A stretch of 64,000 nucleotides of DNA from positions 120,682 through 184,681 of the forward strand of contig QQUF01000016.1 of the NCBI GenBank assembly GCA_008501735.1, in the 5' to 3' direction. Source of the DNA: Calditrichota bacterium (lineage in GTDB: Bacteria > CLD3). Positions 8,711-15,781 of this stretch are shown here, in pieces (position 1 is the first letter of the stretch; each line of letters starts with the position of its first letter). A program made the position numbers and the translations under genes. The notes beneath the pieces are model-generated. The model ran no database searches and had not been told where the DNA came from. It was given only the letters and a program-made list of their open reading frames with translations.

Positions 8711-10653
8711 TTATTTTTAGTAGATAAAAACGGATTTGATGGAATTTTAAGAACATTTTCTCTATAAGCGTCAAAAAAATCATCATTTATAAAATGAGAG
8801 AAGTTTGGATTTAGTATTTCAGGGAATCTAAAAGTTGGAATTACAAGCTTTAGAACTTCAGATTCAGTTTCCAGTTTGTTAATTAAAGAAAAATAGAACT
8901 CTTTGGAAAAAGAAGCGGAAATTAAAGGTTCAAATGAAATAAAAATATTCTTTACAATTTTGTTTGTATAAGAATCAAACGCATAAGTATTTTCTTCAAA
9001 ACTATTTAAAAGTGATTTAAAGTCTTCAAGTGCTTCAAAAGTAAGAAAGTCTTTTTTAAAATATTCCCACGAAATATTAATTATCAATATTAAAAAAATT
9101 TCTTTATCCTCATAGATGTTTTCATTAAAGTTTAAAATAAATTTTCTTAAACTAGCTACTTCCCTCAGCAAATTCTCTGTTTCATCGTCTTGAAAAGCTA
9201 ATTTTAGTGAAGTTACATTTTTATCTGATTTCAAATCTTTAACACAAAAATCAGAAATAATGGAGATGAGAAAACTGAGTTGTATGAAGCACCTATTTCT
9301 ATATTCATCTTCTGAAACTACTTGTGTTTTGAGTAGTTCAATCAATTTGTTAGATAACATTATTTTTGTATTCCGAAAAACTTCATTTTCTTCAATAGAT
9401 ATAGAAATAAAATTTTCAATTATTAAATGAAAAATATTTGTTCTGGAATTAATGAATAGAATTGGGTTTTCATAAAAACTACTTTTATAGTCCTTTGAAA
9501 GCAATATATTAAAAGTATCAATCAAGGTGAATGTGGACTGATATTTTGAGCTACTATAAATCCCATTTAAATTTTTTATTGCATTAATCGAAACTTCTGC
9601 GACGTCTTTCCTAAGATAGGTTGATAAAATCTCATTTTTTCTTGTCAAATTTTTCTGGTAGATATCTGAAATGTCTTTCATAATCTCAATTGCTAAAACG
9701 CTATATTCATATTGAGGAAGAGACTTAGCTATTTTTCCTAAAACTCTAATACTTTGTAGAGATTCTTCTAAGTAATTATTACTTAAGAAAAAGAAAGCCT
9801 TTTCTCTAATAAAGTCTAAAAATACTTTGCAATAAACTAACTCATTATACAAATTTTTGTTTGATTCAATTTTAGCTGAATTGATTATGATTTTGTATAT
9901 CAAATCATAGATTTTTACCATTTCATCAAGGTTGTTATTTTGGAAAGAGTGGTTAAAAATTAATTCGAATTTTTGCTCAATTCTGATGAAAAAATCATCA
10001 ATTCTTTCAATATCTACGACTCTTACATAAGTCTTAAAAATTTCAGGAAAAAATTTTATTGATTGAGAAAATGCAAAAGATTGTTGGTTCTTTACTTGTG
10101 AATTCAGTATCTCTATGAATATTAGTATCTTGTCATACGCTGATTCAATATCTGATTTACGTATTTCATAATTTGTAATTGAATTTTTTTCTAATTTTCT
10201 CTTCTTTTCATCTATACACTTTTCAAGAGAATCTTGAATATCCTTTGTAAGTTCTGGGATAATACTATCTATTGGGTTAATTAATGAATTCAAAACTTTC
10301 CATAGAAAGAAGCCAAGTATAAAAAATATAAATAGCGTTAAAATAAATGAGATAAACGGTAATTGAATTGAAGGGTTGAAAGAAAAGTAAAATGGCAAAC
10401 AAATTTGAATAAATGTAAAAAAAATGAGAATTAAAATTAATAAGGCACTCAAGGTGTCTTCAAATAGAAATTTTTTTAAATAAAATTTGAATAACTCTGA
10501 ATAATTCTGAAATGGGATTAAAATTAGAGCTAAGAAAAAAACAACAATTGTTATTGAAAAAGAAGAATAAGTATGAATAAGACTAGAATTATTTCCAGCA
10601 GAAACTATTGCCTGCTCAAAATATGAAAGTAAATTAAAAATTGTAATTTCCAA
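8701..10653 (-). CDS. Unknown membrane protein with long cytosolic helical domain
   Basis: A 650-residue protein I do not recognise. Three hydrophobic segments lie near the N-terminus (residues ~31-48 ITIVVFFLALILIP, ~68-90 and ~95-118), followed by about 520 residues rich in Lys, Glu, Ile and Phe that look all-helical, possibly TPR- or HEAT-like, with no catalytic motif. The sequence is noticeably more AT-rich than its neighbours and uses many Asn/Lys/Ile codons, which may point to transfer or weak constraint. It is directly upstream of, and overlaps, the DUF4126/zinc-ribbon gene, so the two may form a membrane-bound module. Confidence 0.65.
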   Translation of the reverse strand: MEITIFNLLSYFEQAIVSAGNNSSLIHTYSSFSITIVVFFLALILIPFQNYSELFKFYLKKFLFEDTLSALLILILIFFTFIQICLPFYFSFNPSIQLPFISFILTLFIFFILGFFLWKVLNSLINPIDSIIPELTKDIQDSLEKCIDEKKRKLEKNSITNYEIRKSDIESAYDKILIFIEILNSQVKNQQSFAFSQSIKFFPEIFKTYVRVVDIERIDDFFIRIEQKFELIFNHSFQNNNLDEMVKIYDLIYKIIINSAKIESNKNLYNELVYCKVFLDFIREKAFFFLSNNYLEESLQSIRVLGKIAKSLPQYEYSVLAIEIMKDISDIYQKNLTRKNEILSTYLRKDVAEVSINAIKNLNGIYSSSKYQSTFTLIDTFNILLSKDYKSSFYENPILFINSRTNIFHLIIENFISISIEENEVFRNTKIMLSNKLIELLKTQVVSEDEYRNRCFIQLSFLISIISDFCVKDLKSDKNVTSLKLAFQDDETENLLREVASLRKFILNFNENIYEDKEIFLILIINISWEYFKKDFLTFEALEDFKSLLNSFEENTYAFDSYTNKIVKNIFISFEPLISASFSKEFYFSLINKLETESEVLKLVIPTFRFPEILNPNFSHFINDDFFDAYRENVLKIPSNPFLSTKNKCQ

Positions 10654-10712
10654 TTCTTCTTATCCTAGTAATTCAAATACATTAAAATTCAAGTTAAATT
10701 AATGGTTAATTT

Positions 10713-11273
10713 TTAAGAACTCAACTTCTTCTCAAAATCACTCTTTAGCATTCCCATAAAAATTGCGTTTTGGTATTTTCCATTCCAAAGAAGAGCGTCT
10801 CGTCTGACACCTTCACGAACAAAACCGACTTTCTCATAAACGTGAACAGCACGCGGATTAAAGTCATAAACTTCAAGCTCAATTCTGTGTAAGTCTAAGG
10901 TTTCAAAACCAAACTTTAGAATCAATTTTGTTGCTTGACTTCCGTAGCCTTTTCCGAAATTTTCATCGTCGTAAATTGCAATCCGAAATCCTGCACAACC
11001 ATTTTCAAAATCAATGTCGTTCAAAACAACTTCACCGAAAACAACGTTTGGGTTTTCTTTAGAAACAATTGCGTAATCAACTCTGTCGTCAGCTTTTTCA
11101 ATTTTTTCGCAAAAGGCTTTCACTTGCTCAAAAGTAAAAGTTTCCTGAGTTCCTGTTAGTCTGTTTGCTTCGGAATTTGGGTTGTTCAAAGACGAAAACA
11201 TCACTTTTGCATCTTCGATTGTCAAAGGTCTTAAAGTGATTGTTTCACCTTGTAAAATTGGTTTCTCTAACAT
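10713..11273 (-). CDS. GNAT family N-acetyltransferase (RimJ/RimL type)
   Basis: A 186-residue GNAT enzyme with the RimJ/RimL-like start ETITLRPLTIEDA, the acetyl-CoA-binding loop GKGYGSQATKLILKFGF, and the C-terminal motif HRIELEVYDFNPRAVHVYEKVGFVREG. It transfers an acetyl group to an N-terminal or side-chain amine, on a ribosomal protein, a peptide or a small molecule; the acceptor cannot be deduced. It is followed 14 bases after its start-side neighbour in a minus-strand series with the VOC and FAD genes, probably one transcription unit. Confidence 0.88.
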   Translation of the reverse strand: MLEKPILQGETITLRPLTIEDAKVMFSSLNNPNSEANRLTGTQETFTFEQVKAFCEKIEKADDRVDYAIVSKENPNVVFGEVVLNDIDFENGCAGFRIAIYDDENFGKGYGSQATKLILKFGFETLDLHRIELEVYDFNPRAVHVYEKVGFVREGVRRDALLWNGKYQNAIFMGMLKSDFEKKLSS

Positions 11274-11287
11274 TTCATTTCCTAATT

Positions 11288-11659
11288 TTAATTACTCAAA
11301 ATCCAAGGGTTTCCGTCAGGGTCGCGAAGACAAAAATTTAGTTTTCCTTTTCCGAATGGAACTTGGTCAACTTGAATTCCCTTTTGCCTGACAGTTTCCA
11401 CAAATTTTTCAATTTCCGAAACTGTTAAGTGAAACTGATGAACTCCAAGTTGGTTCTCTTCTGTTCCTGAAGGTTCGTTTGGACAAAGGAAGAATTCAAT
11501 TTCACCTAAATTTCCGAGGTAAAGTTTCCATTCTTTACCGTTAATGTTTTCAACAATCTCCTTAAATCTGACTTCAAAAATTTCTGTGTAAAATGAAACC
11601 ATTTCGCTCATTTTACTGGTTGCGATGTCAATTTTTTCAAACTTAAATTCAGTTTTCAA
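11288..11659 (-). CDS. VOC (glyoxalase/bleomycin resistance) family protein
   Basis: A 123-residue single-module VOC protein: beta-alpha-beta-beta-beta start (KFEKIDIATSKMSEMVSFYTE), central GVHQFHLTVSEIEKFVE, and the typical end FCLRDPDGNPWILSN. These proteins bind a metal and act as lyases, isomerases, dioxygenases or binding proteins; here the partner is unknown. The start overlaps the stop of the upstream FAD oxidoreductase gene by ATGA (11656-11659), so translation is coupled. Confidence 0.85.
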   Translation of the reverse strand: MKTEFKFEKIDIATSKMSEMVSFYTEIFEVRFKEIVENINGKEWKLYLGNLGEIEFFLCPNEPSGTEENQLGVHQFHLTVSEIEKFVETVRQKGIQVDQVPFGKGKLNFCLRDPDGNPWILSN

Positions 11660-13224
11660 GTTTTACCTCCAAAATTTTGAGTTGCCATTTCTGCACAACG
11701 TTCTCCGTCAAGAGCCGCAGAAACAATTCCGCCTGCATAGCCACCTCCTTCTCCACAAGGAAAAAGTCCTGCAATTTCAGGGTGTTCCAAATTTTCATTT
11801 CGTGGGATGTTCACAGGCGAAGAAGTTCGCGATTCGACTCCGACAACGTTTGCTTCGGCTGTGTAGTAACCTTTCATTTTTTGCCCAAAAACTTTAAAGC
11901 CTTTTCGCAATCTGCTTCCGATAATTTTCGGCAACAAAGAATGTAAAGGCGAAGATTTTAACCCCGGTTGGTAAGAAGTCGGATTTAAATCAGCAGAAAA
12001 TTTTCCTTCGGCAAAATCTGTCAACCTTTGTGCAGGAGCAGTTTGGGTTTTTCCACCTGAAACGAAAGCTAATTTTTCCAAATCTTTTTGAAATTCCAAG
12101 CCTTTCAAAGCTCCGAATTTTTCATACTTCGGCAAATCTTCGTCAACGTTAATCTCGACCACAATTCCTGAATTGGCGAATTTGTTGTTTCGTCTTGAAG
12201 GCGACATTCCGTTCACGACAATTTCACCTTTTGCAGTTGCCGCCGGAACAATGAATCCTCCCGGACACATACAAAACGAGTAAACTCCTCTTCCTTTCAC
12301 TTGCTGCACAAGACTGTAAGCAGCCGCAGGAAGAAGTTCGTTTCTTTCACCTTTGCAGTGGTACTGAATTCCGTCAATGATTTGTTGCGGATGTTCGACT
12401 CTGACTCCCATTGCAAAAGATTTGGCTTTGAGCAGAATGTTCTTTTCGTGAAGTAAATTGTAAATGTCTCGGGCAGAATGCCCTGTTGCCAAAATTACTT
12501 TTTGAACAGGCATTTCAACGCCGTTTTGTAACTGAATTACTTGGAGTTTGTTTTGTTTGATTTTGAAGTCAACAACTCGGCTTTCAAAGTGAATTTCACC
12601 ACCGAATTTCAAAATTGTCTCACGAATATTTTGCACAATTTTCGGCAATTTATTCGTTCCAATGTGCGGATGAGAATCAATGAGAATTTGTTCCGTTGCT
12701 CCGTGATAAACAAGATTTTCAAAAACTCGCCTTACGTCGCCACGCTTGAGACTTCGGGTATAAAGTTTACCGTCAGAAAAAGTTCCTGCACCACCTTCAC
12801 CGAAACAATAATTTGAATCCTCGTCAACGATGTGAAGTTGATTAATTGCCCGAATGTCAAGTCGTCTGTCTTGGACTTTTTTACCTTGTTCAAGAACGAC
12901 AGGTTTAAAACCAAGTTCGATGCATTTTAGAGCTGCAAACATTCCTGCAGGTCCAAAACCAATTATGTGAATTTCTTTCGCATTCGAAACGTCTTGATAA
13001 TCGAAAGTAAAATTTGTGGATTCGGGGATTTTTTCTTGAATGTAAACCGCAACTTTATAGTTGAACAAAATGTTCGGTTTTCGTGCATCAATTGATTTTC
13101 TGAGGATTTTTACGGCATTAATTTCTGCTTCGTCAATGTTTAAAACTTGTGAGGCTTTTTTGGGAAGAATGTTTTCTTGGTTAGCTTCTTGAAGACTTAC
13201 TCTGAGTTGAATTTCTTTTATCAT
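11656..13224 (-). CDS. FAD-dependent dehydrogenase (COG2509-type)
   Basis: A 522-residue flavoprotein of the family of predicted FAD-utilising dehydrogenases found widely in Bacteroidota and Firmicutes. Residues ~1-85 form the family's N-terminal domain (IQLRVSLQEA...), then the dinucleotide fold HIIGFGPAGMFAALKCIELG, the FGEGGAGTFSDGKLYTR motif, VILATGHSARD, and a C-terminal FPCGEGGGYAGGIVSAALDG that closes the FAD site. The substrate of this family has not been established to my knowledge. It precedes and overlaps the VOC gene. Confidence 0.87.
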   Translation of the reverse strand: MIKEIQLRVSLQEANQENILPKKASQVLNIDEAEINAVKILRKSIDARKPNILFNYKVAVYIQEKIPESTNFTFDYQDVSNAKEIHIIGFGPAGMFAALKCIELGFKPVVLEQGKKVQDRRLDIRAINQLHIVDEDSNYCFGEGGAGTFSDGKLYTRSLKRGDVRRVFENLVYHGATEQILIDSHPHIGTNKLPKIVQNIRETILKFGGEIHFESRVVDFKIKQNKLQVIQLQNGVEMPVQKVILATGHSARDIYNLLHEKNILLKAKSFAMGVRVEHPQQIIDGIQYHCKGERNELLPAAAYSLVQQVKGRGVYSFCMCPGGFIVPAATAKGEIVVNGMSPSRRNNKFANSGIVVEINVDEDLPKYEKFGALKGLEFQKDLEKLAFVSGGKTQTAPAQRLTDFAEGKFSADLNPTSYQPGLKSSPLHSLLPKIIGSRLRKGFKVFGQKMKGYYTAEANVVGVESRTSSPVNIPRNENLEHPEIAGLFPCGEGGGYAGGIVSAALDGERCAEMATQNFGGKT

Positions 13225-13248
13225 AATTTATAAATTTTTATTTGTCAC

Positions 13249-13953
13249 TTAGGTTTTCAAAAGTGATTGAAAATAACTAGGGATTTTTGTTGTGAAGGTC
13301 ATTTCTTCTTTTGTGTAAGGATGTAAAATTGTCAAAGAATAAGAGTGTAGGGCAAGTCTTTTGATTCCTGAATTATTTTTCCCGTATTTTTTGTCACCAA
13401 GAATTGGGAATCCATTTTCAGCACAATGAACTCGAATTTGATTTTTTCTACTACTAAGTAAGTCAAGCTCAATTAGGCTGTGATTTGTCGATTCTTTGAG
13501 AACTTTAAATCCAGTTTCTGCAAGTTTCCCTTTGGTTGAATCATTTGTCGAATAGACTTTATGCACACTATTTTCTGTCAAGTAAGAAGAAATTAGACCT
13601 TCTTTTTTTTCTAAGATTCCGTTTACGACTGCACAATACAGATTTTTAAAATTTTGCCAATTATCTTGAAGAAAATATTTTGCCTTCTCTGTCTTTGCAA
13701 AGATTATTACTCCGGAAGTATCTTTATCCAAAAGTTGAACTACATAAATTCGATTCTTCGATTTCGAGTTTCCTTTGCGTACGTAATCATTTAGGAGATA
13801 GAAAGCAGTTTGTTCTCTAACTTTTTCATTTCCAACAGTTAAAAGTCCGCTTCTTTTATCGACAACCAGAATATCATTGTCTTCGTACAAAACTGAAGTT
13901 CCTTTAGGCTGAAATCTTTTAGGAGGCATTTTAAATTTTGGTAACTGAGGCAT
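13249..13953 (-). CDS. RluA-family pseudouridine synthase, altered motif II
   Basis: A 234-residue member of the RluA/RluD pseudouridine synthase family without an S4 domain. It shows VLYEDNDILVVDKRSGLLT (motif I), LLDKDTSGVIIFAKTEKAK (motif II with the catalytic Asp) and KNQIRVHCAENGFPILGDKKYG-type motif III. Normally motif II reads HRLD; here the two residues before the Leu-Asp are Gln-Leu, so the conserved His and Arg are missing while the catalytic Asp remains. It isomerises uridine in rRNA or tRNA if active; the target site is unknown. A RluA paralogue elsewhere may carry the housekeeping function. Confidence 0.85.
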   Translation of the reverse strand: MPQLPKFKMPPKRFQPKGTSVLYEDNDILVVDKRSGLLTVGNEKVREQTAFYLLNDYVRKGNSKSKNRIYVVQLLDKDTSGVIIFAKTEKAKYFLQDNWQNFKNLYCAVVNGILEKKEGLISSYLTENSVHKVYSTNDSTKGKLAETGFKVLKESTNHSLIELDLLSSRKNQIRVHCAENGFPILGDKKYGKNNSGIKRLALHSYSLTILHPYTKEEMTFTTKIPSYFQSLLKT

Positions 13954-14063
13954 TTTGTTTACTTAATTTTAATTAGGTGATTGCTTTTATTCATTCGGAT
14001 TATAAACAAAAATTTTAATAAAAAAGCATTACTTAATTTCAAAATGCAAAGGATATTTTTTAA

Positions 14064-14121
14064 GGTAGGAAACAAAAAAACGCTAAAGTAAGCGGTCAAA
14101 GGAGTGTGAGATAACGGAGTT
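14064..14121 (-). repeat. Duplicated 3' end of tRNA-Val with terminator (att-like remnant)
   Basis: This segment repeats 15177-15236 at roughly 85% identity in the same orientation. It comprises the 3' half of the T-arm plus the acceptor stem of tRNA-Val (complement of GAGATAACGGAGTT) and the downstream terminator hairpin and T-run. The copy stops within the T-arm, so no tRNA can form. A repeat of this shape is what integration into a tRNA 3' end leaves behind. The remaining bases between 13954 and 14220 show no gene. Confidence 0.7.
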
Positions 14122-14220
14122 TGATTATTTAATTCTTATAATTCCGATATTTTGTCTTTTCTATTCTAGAAAAACTAGCCTTGCACATTTATATAATAAA
14201 TAATGCAAGGCTTAGCTAAT

Positions 14221-14862
14221 TTATAATCCACACTCTTCTAAAAATGAATTGACTTGCATTAGAAATTTATTGTTTGCTTTATTAATATTTCTCGCGTGTG
14301 TGTGGTTAATCGAATCTTTTCCTTTATAAAGATTGCTTGAGGATGTTCCTGTACCCACTCCATTAACAAAAGTATCTTCTGCACTTGCTACTAATTTCTT
14401 TTCAAGTTTCTCACCATTTTTATTTACAATAATGTTCCCTATTACTTTTGCACCTAAGAGAAAACTAGTTTCTCCTCCAAACATAGAAGTCGCAAATTGC
14501 TTCCCACCTGAATCTGCTGAATAATGTGATAAATCAAATTTTGTTAAAGCAATTTCAACTGAAACATCAGAATCTGTTTGTGAAATATTAGTAAATTTAC
14601 TTTCCATATATTCTTTTAACATTCTTGTAAGAACACTTGTTTCTGTGTGAGTAAAAGCTAAACCGCTATTTGGTGACCCATCTTTATTTTTAGCTTTAAT
14701 TTCACCATCTTTTACCGAGGACGTAAATGTATACTTTATAGATTCTTTGCTATTAGTTTTAGTTCCCATCATAACAAAATCATTTACAGAAGATGTCATA
14801 GGCAAGCTTGTGGCACAACCTGTAATTAATAAAAAGGCTGCCATCATTAATAAGTTTTTCAT
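14221..14862 (-). CDS. Lipoprotein of unknown function
   Basis: A 213-residue lipoprotein: lipobox LLITGC, mature N-terminus CATSLPM. The mature part has small alpha/beta segments and no motif I can assign; it contains KFDLSHYSADSG and a Gly/Ser-rich segment GVGTGTSSS. A strong GGAGGAG Shine-Dalgarno lies 9 bases before the ATG. It is the only intact gene between the tRNA-Val gene and the duplicated tRNA 3' end, so it may be cargo of a decayed integrated element. Confidence 0.7.
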   Translation of the reverse strand: MKNLLMMAAFLLITGCATSLPMTSSVNDFVMMGTKTNSKESIKYTFTSSVKDGEIKAKNKDGSPNSGLAFTHTETSVLTRMLKEYMESKFTNISQTDSDVSVEIALTKFDLSHYSADSGGKQFATSMFGGETSFLLGAKVIGNIIVNKNGEKLEKKLVASAEDTFVNGVGTGTSSSNLYKGKDSINHTHARNINKANNKFLMQVNSFLEECGL

Positions 14863-15184
14863 AATACTTAACTCCTCCAGAGTTAATTTAAATAAATGTT
14901 TATACCCTCAACAAAAGTGGGTAAATAAATCATAAATAATTTCTCAATCTATATTCTCAGTATTCTCAGTCCATATTTTTACTTCAAAGAATTTATAACA
15001 ATTCCTCGAATCTTACAATAATTAAATTCTAGTTTTTAATTTGCTTTCTAAATTTTTCGCTAAACCAATTAGCCTAAAAAGATTCCACACAAGCAAACCT
15101 TTTTCAGAATTTCGAAAATGATACTGTTGTATGAGTTTCATTAGTTTCAATAAAATTTGTAACTGAAAATTCTTAGGGTAGGAA
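14863..15184. other. AT-rich gene-poor stretch of the tRNA-Val island
   Basis: Apart from the ribosome-binding site of the lipoprotein and the truncated reading frame at 15022-15141, this stretch is AT-rich sequence with a short tandem (tattctcag repeated at about 14951-14970) and no integrase, transposase or terminal repeats. Confidence 0.5.
15022..15141 (-). pseudogene. 39-residue N-terminal remnant of a GLLVW-type protein
   Basis: An ATG at 15141 opens a 39-codon frame, starting MKLIQQYHFRNSEKGLLVWN, followed by LFRLIGLAKNLESKL. From memory this matches the first ~35 residues of a family of ~110-residue bacterial proteins that begin with a Y-H-[FY]-R-.-S-.-.-G-[FL]-L-V-W-[DN] pattern followed by RLIELTK-like residues; the rest of the family domain is missing. 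I read it as a truncated gene, consistent with its position inside the tRNA-flanked island. The match is recalled, not computed. Confidence 0.4.
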
Positions 15185-15208
15185 TAAAAAAAACCGCTAG
15201 AAAGCGGC
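15185..15208 (-). terminator. Terminator of the tRNA Gly-Cys-Leu-Val cluster
   Basis: On the minus strand, stem CCGCT/AGCGG (15203-15207 with 15194-15198) is followed by eight Ts, directly after tRNA-Val. A decayed copy of this hairpin lies at 14078-14095. Confidence 0.75.
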
Positions 15209-15216
15209 TAAAGGAG

Positions 15217-15290
<74 letters not shown>

Positions 15291-15303
15291 AAAAAAAGAA
15301 AAG

Positions 15304-15388
15304 TACCGAAGGCCGGAATCGAACCGGCACGAACGAAAAGTTCATCAGATTTTAAGTCTGACGTGTCTACCTATTCCACCACTTCGGC
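15304..15388 (-). tRNA. tRNA-Leu (TAA)
   Basis: 85-nt class II tRNA: acceptor GCCGAAG/CTTCGGT, D-arm TGGTGGAATAGGTAGACAC, anticodon loop CTTAAAA (TAA), long variable arm, T-arm GGTTCGATTCC, discriminator A. Confidence 0.93.
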
Positions 15389-15411
15389 ACTAAAAATTCT
15401 TTGTTCTGTAG

Positions 15412-15484
15412 AGGCGACGGTCAGATTCGAACTGACGCATGAAGCTTTTGCAGAGCTGTCCCTTAGCCACTTGGGTACGTCGCC
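15412..15484 (-). tRNA. tRNA-Cys (GCA)
   Basis: 73-nt tRNA: acceptor GGCGACG/CGTCGCC, anticodon loop CTGCAAA (GCA), T-arm AGTTCGAATCT, and the U discriminator typical of tRNA-Cys. Confidence 0.92.
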
Positions 15485-15489
15485 AAAAA

Positions 15490-15520
15490 TAAAAAAACCA
15501 GCATTTTAGCTGGATTTTTT
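15490..15520 (-). terminator. Hairpin between tRNA-Gly and tRNA-Cys
   Basis: CCAGC/GCTGG stem followed on the minus strand by seven Ts. It may attenuate readthrough from tRNA-Gly into the downstream tRNAs or be a processing signal. Confidence 0.55.
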
Positions 15521-15524
15521 TAAA

Positions 15525-15596
15525 AGCGAGAAACGAGATTCGAACTCGCGACATCGACCTTGGCAAGGTCGCGCTCTACCACTGAGCTATTCTCGC
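15525..15596 (-). tRNA. tRNA-Gly (GCC)
   Basis: 72-nt tRNA: acceptor GCGAGAA/TTCTCGC, D-loop AGCTCAGTGGTAGAGC, anticodon loop TTGCCAA (GCC), T-arm AGTTCGAATCT, discriminator U. First of four minus-strand tRNAs. Confidence 0.94.
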
Positions 15597-15608
15597 AAAA
15601 TTGGGTTT

Positions 15609-15639
15609 CAAATATAGCCACAGAATGTAACTGTGTCAA
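15609..15639 (-). promoter_or_regulatory. Promoter of the tRNA Gly-Cys-Leu-Val cluster
   Basis: On the minus strand TTGACA is followed, 17 bases on, by TATATTTG (TTG-N20-TAnnTTTG), a perfect match to the Bacteroidota -33/-7 pattern, 12 bases upstream of tRNA-Gly. Confidence 0.7.
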
Positions 15640-15781
15640 ACAATTTTATCAGAAATTTTATTTTTTTGAAAACAACAACTCAAAGCCTTTAAAGGCAGTT
15701 TTAGCCCTTTAAATTAAAAACTAAAGAGACAAAGGGAAACTGTCCTCTGCCTCTTACTAATGAAATTATGTGGTTCTAATT

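Noticed and set aside
14064-14135. A second, complete tRNA gene next to the lipoprotein
   Set aside because: Only the T-arm 3' half and acceptor stem plus terminator are present; no D-arm or anticodon can be found, so it is a partial copy.
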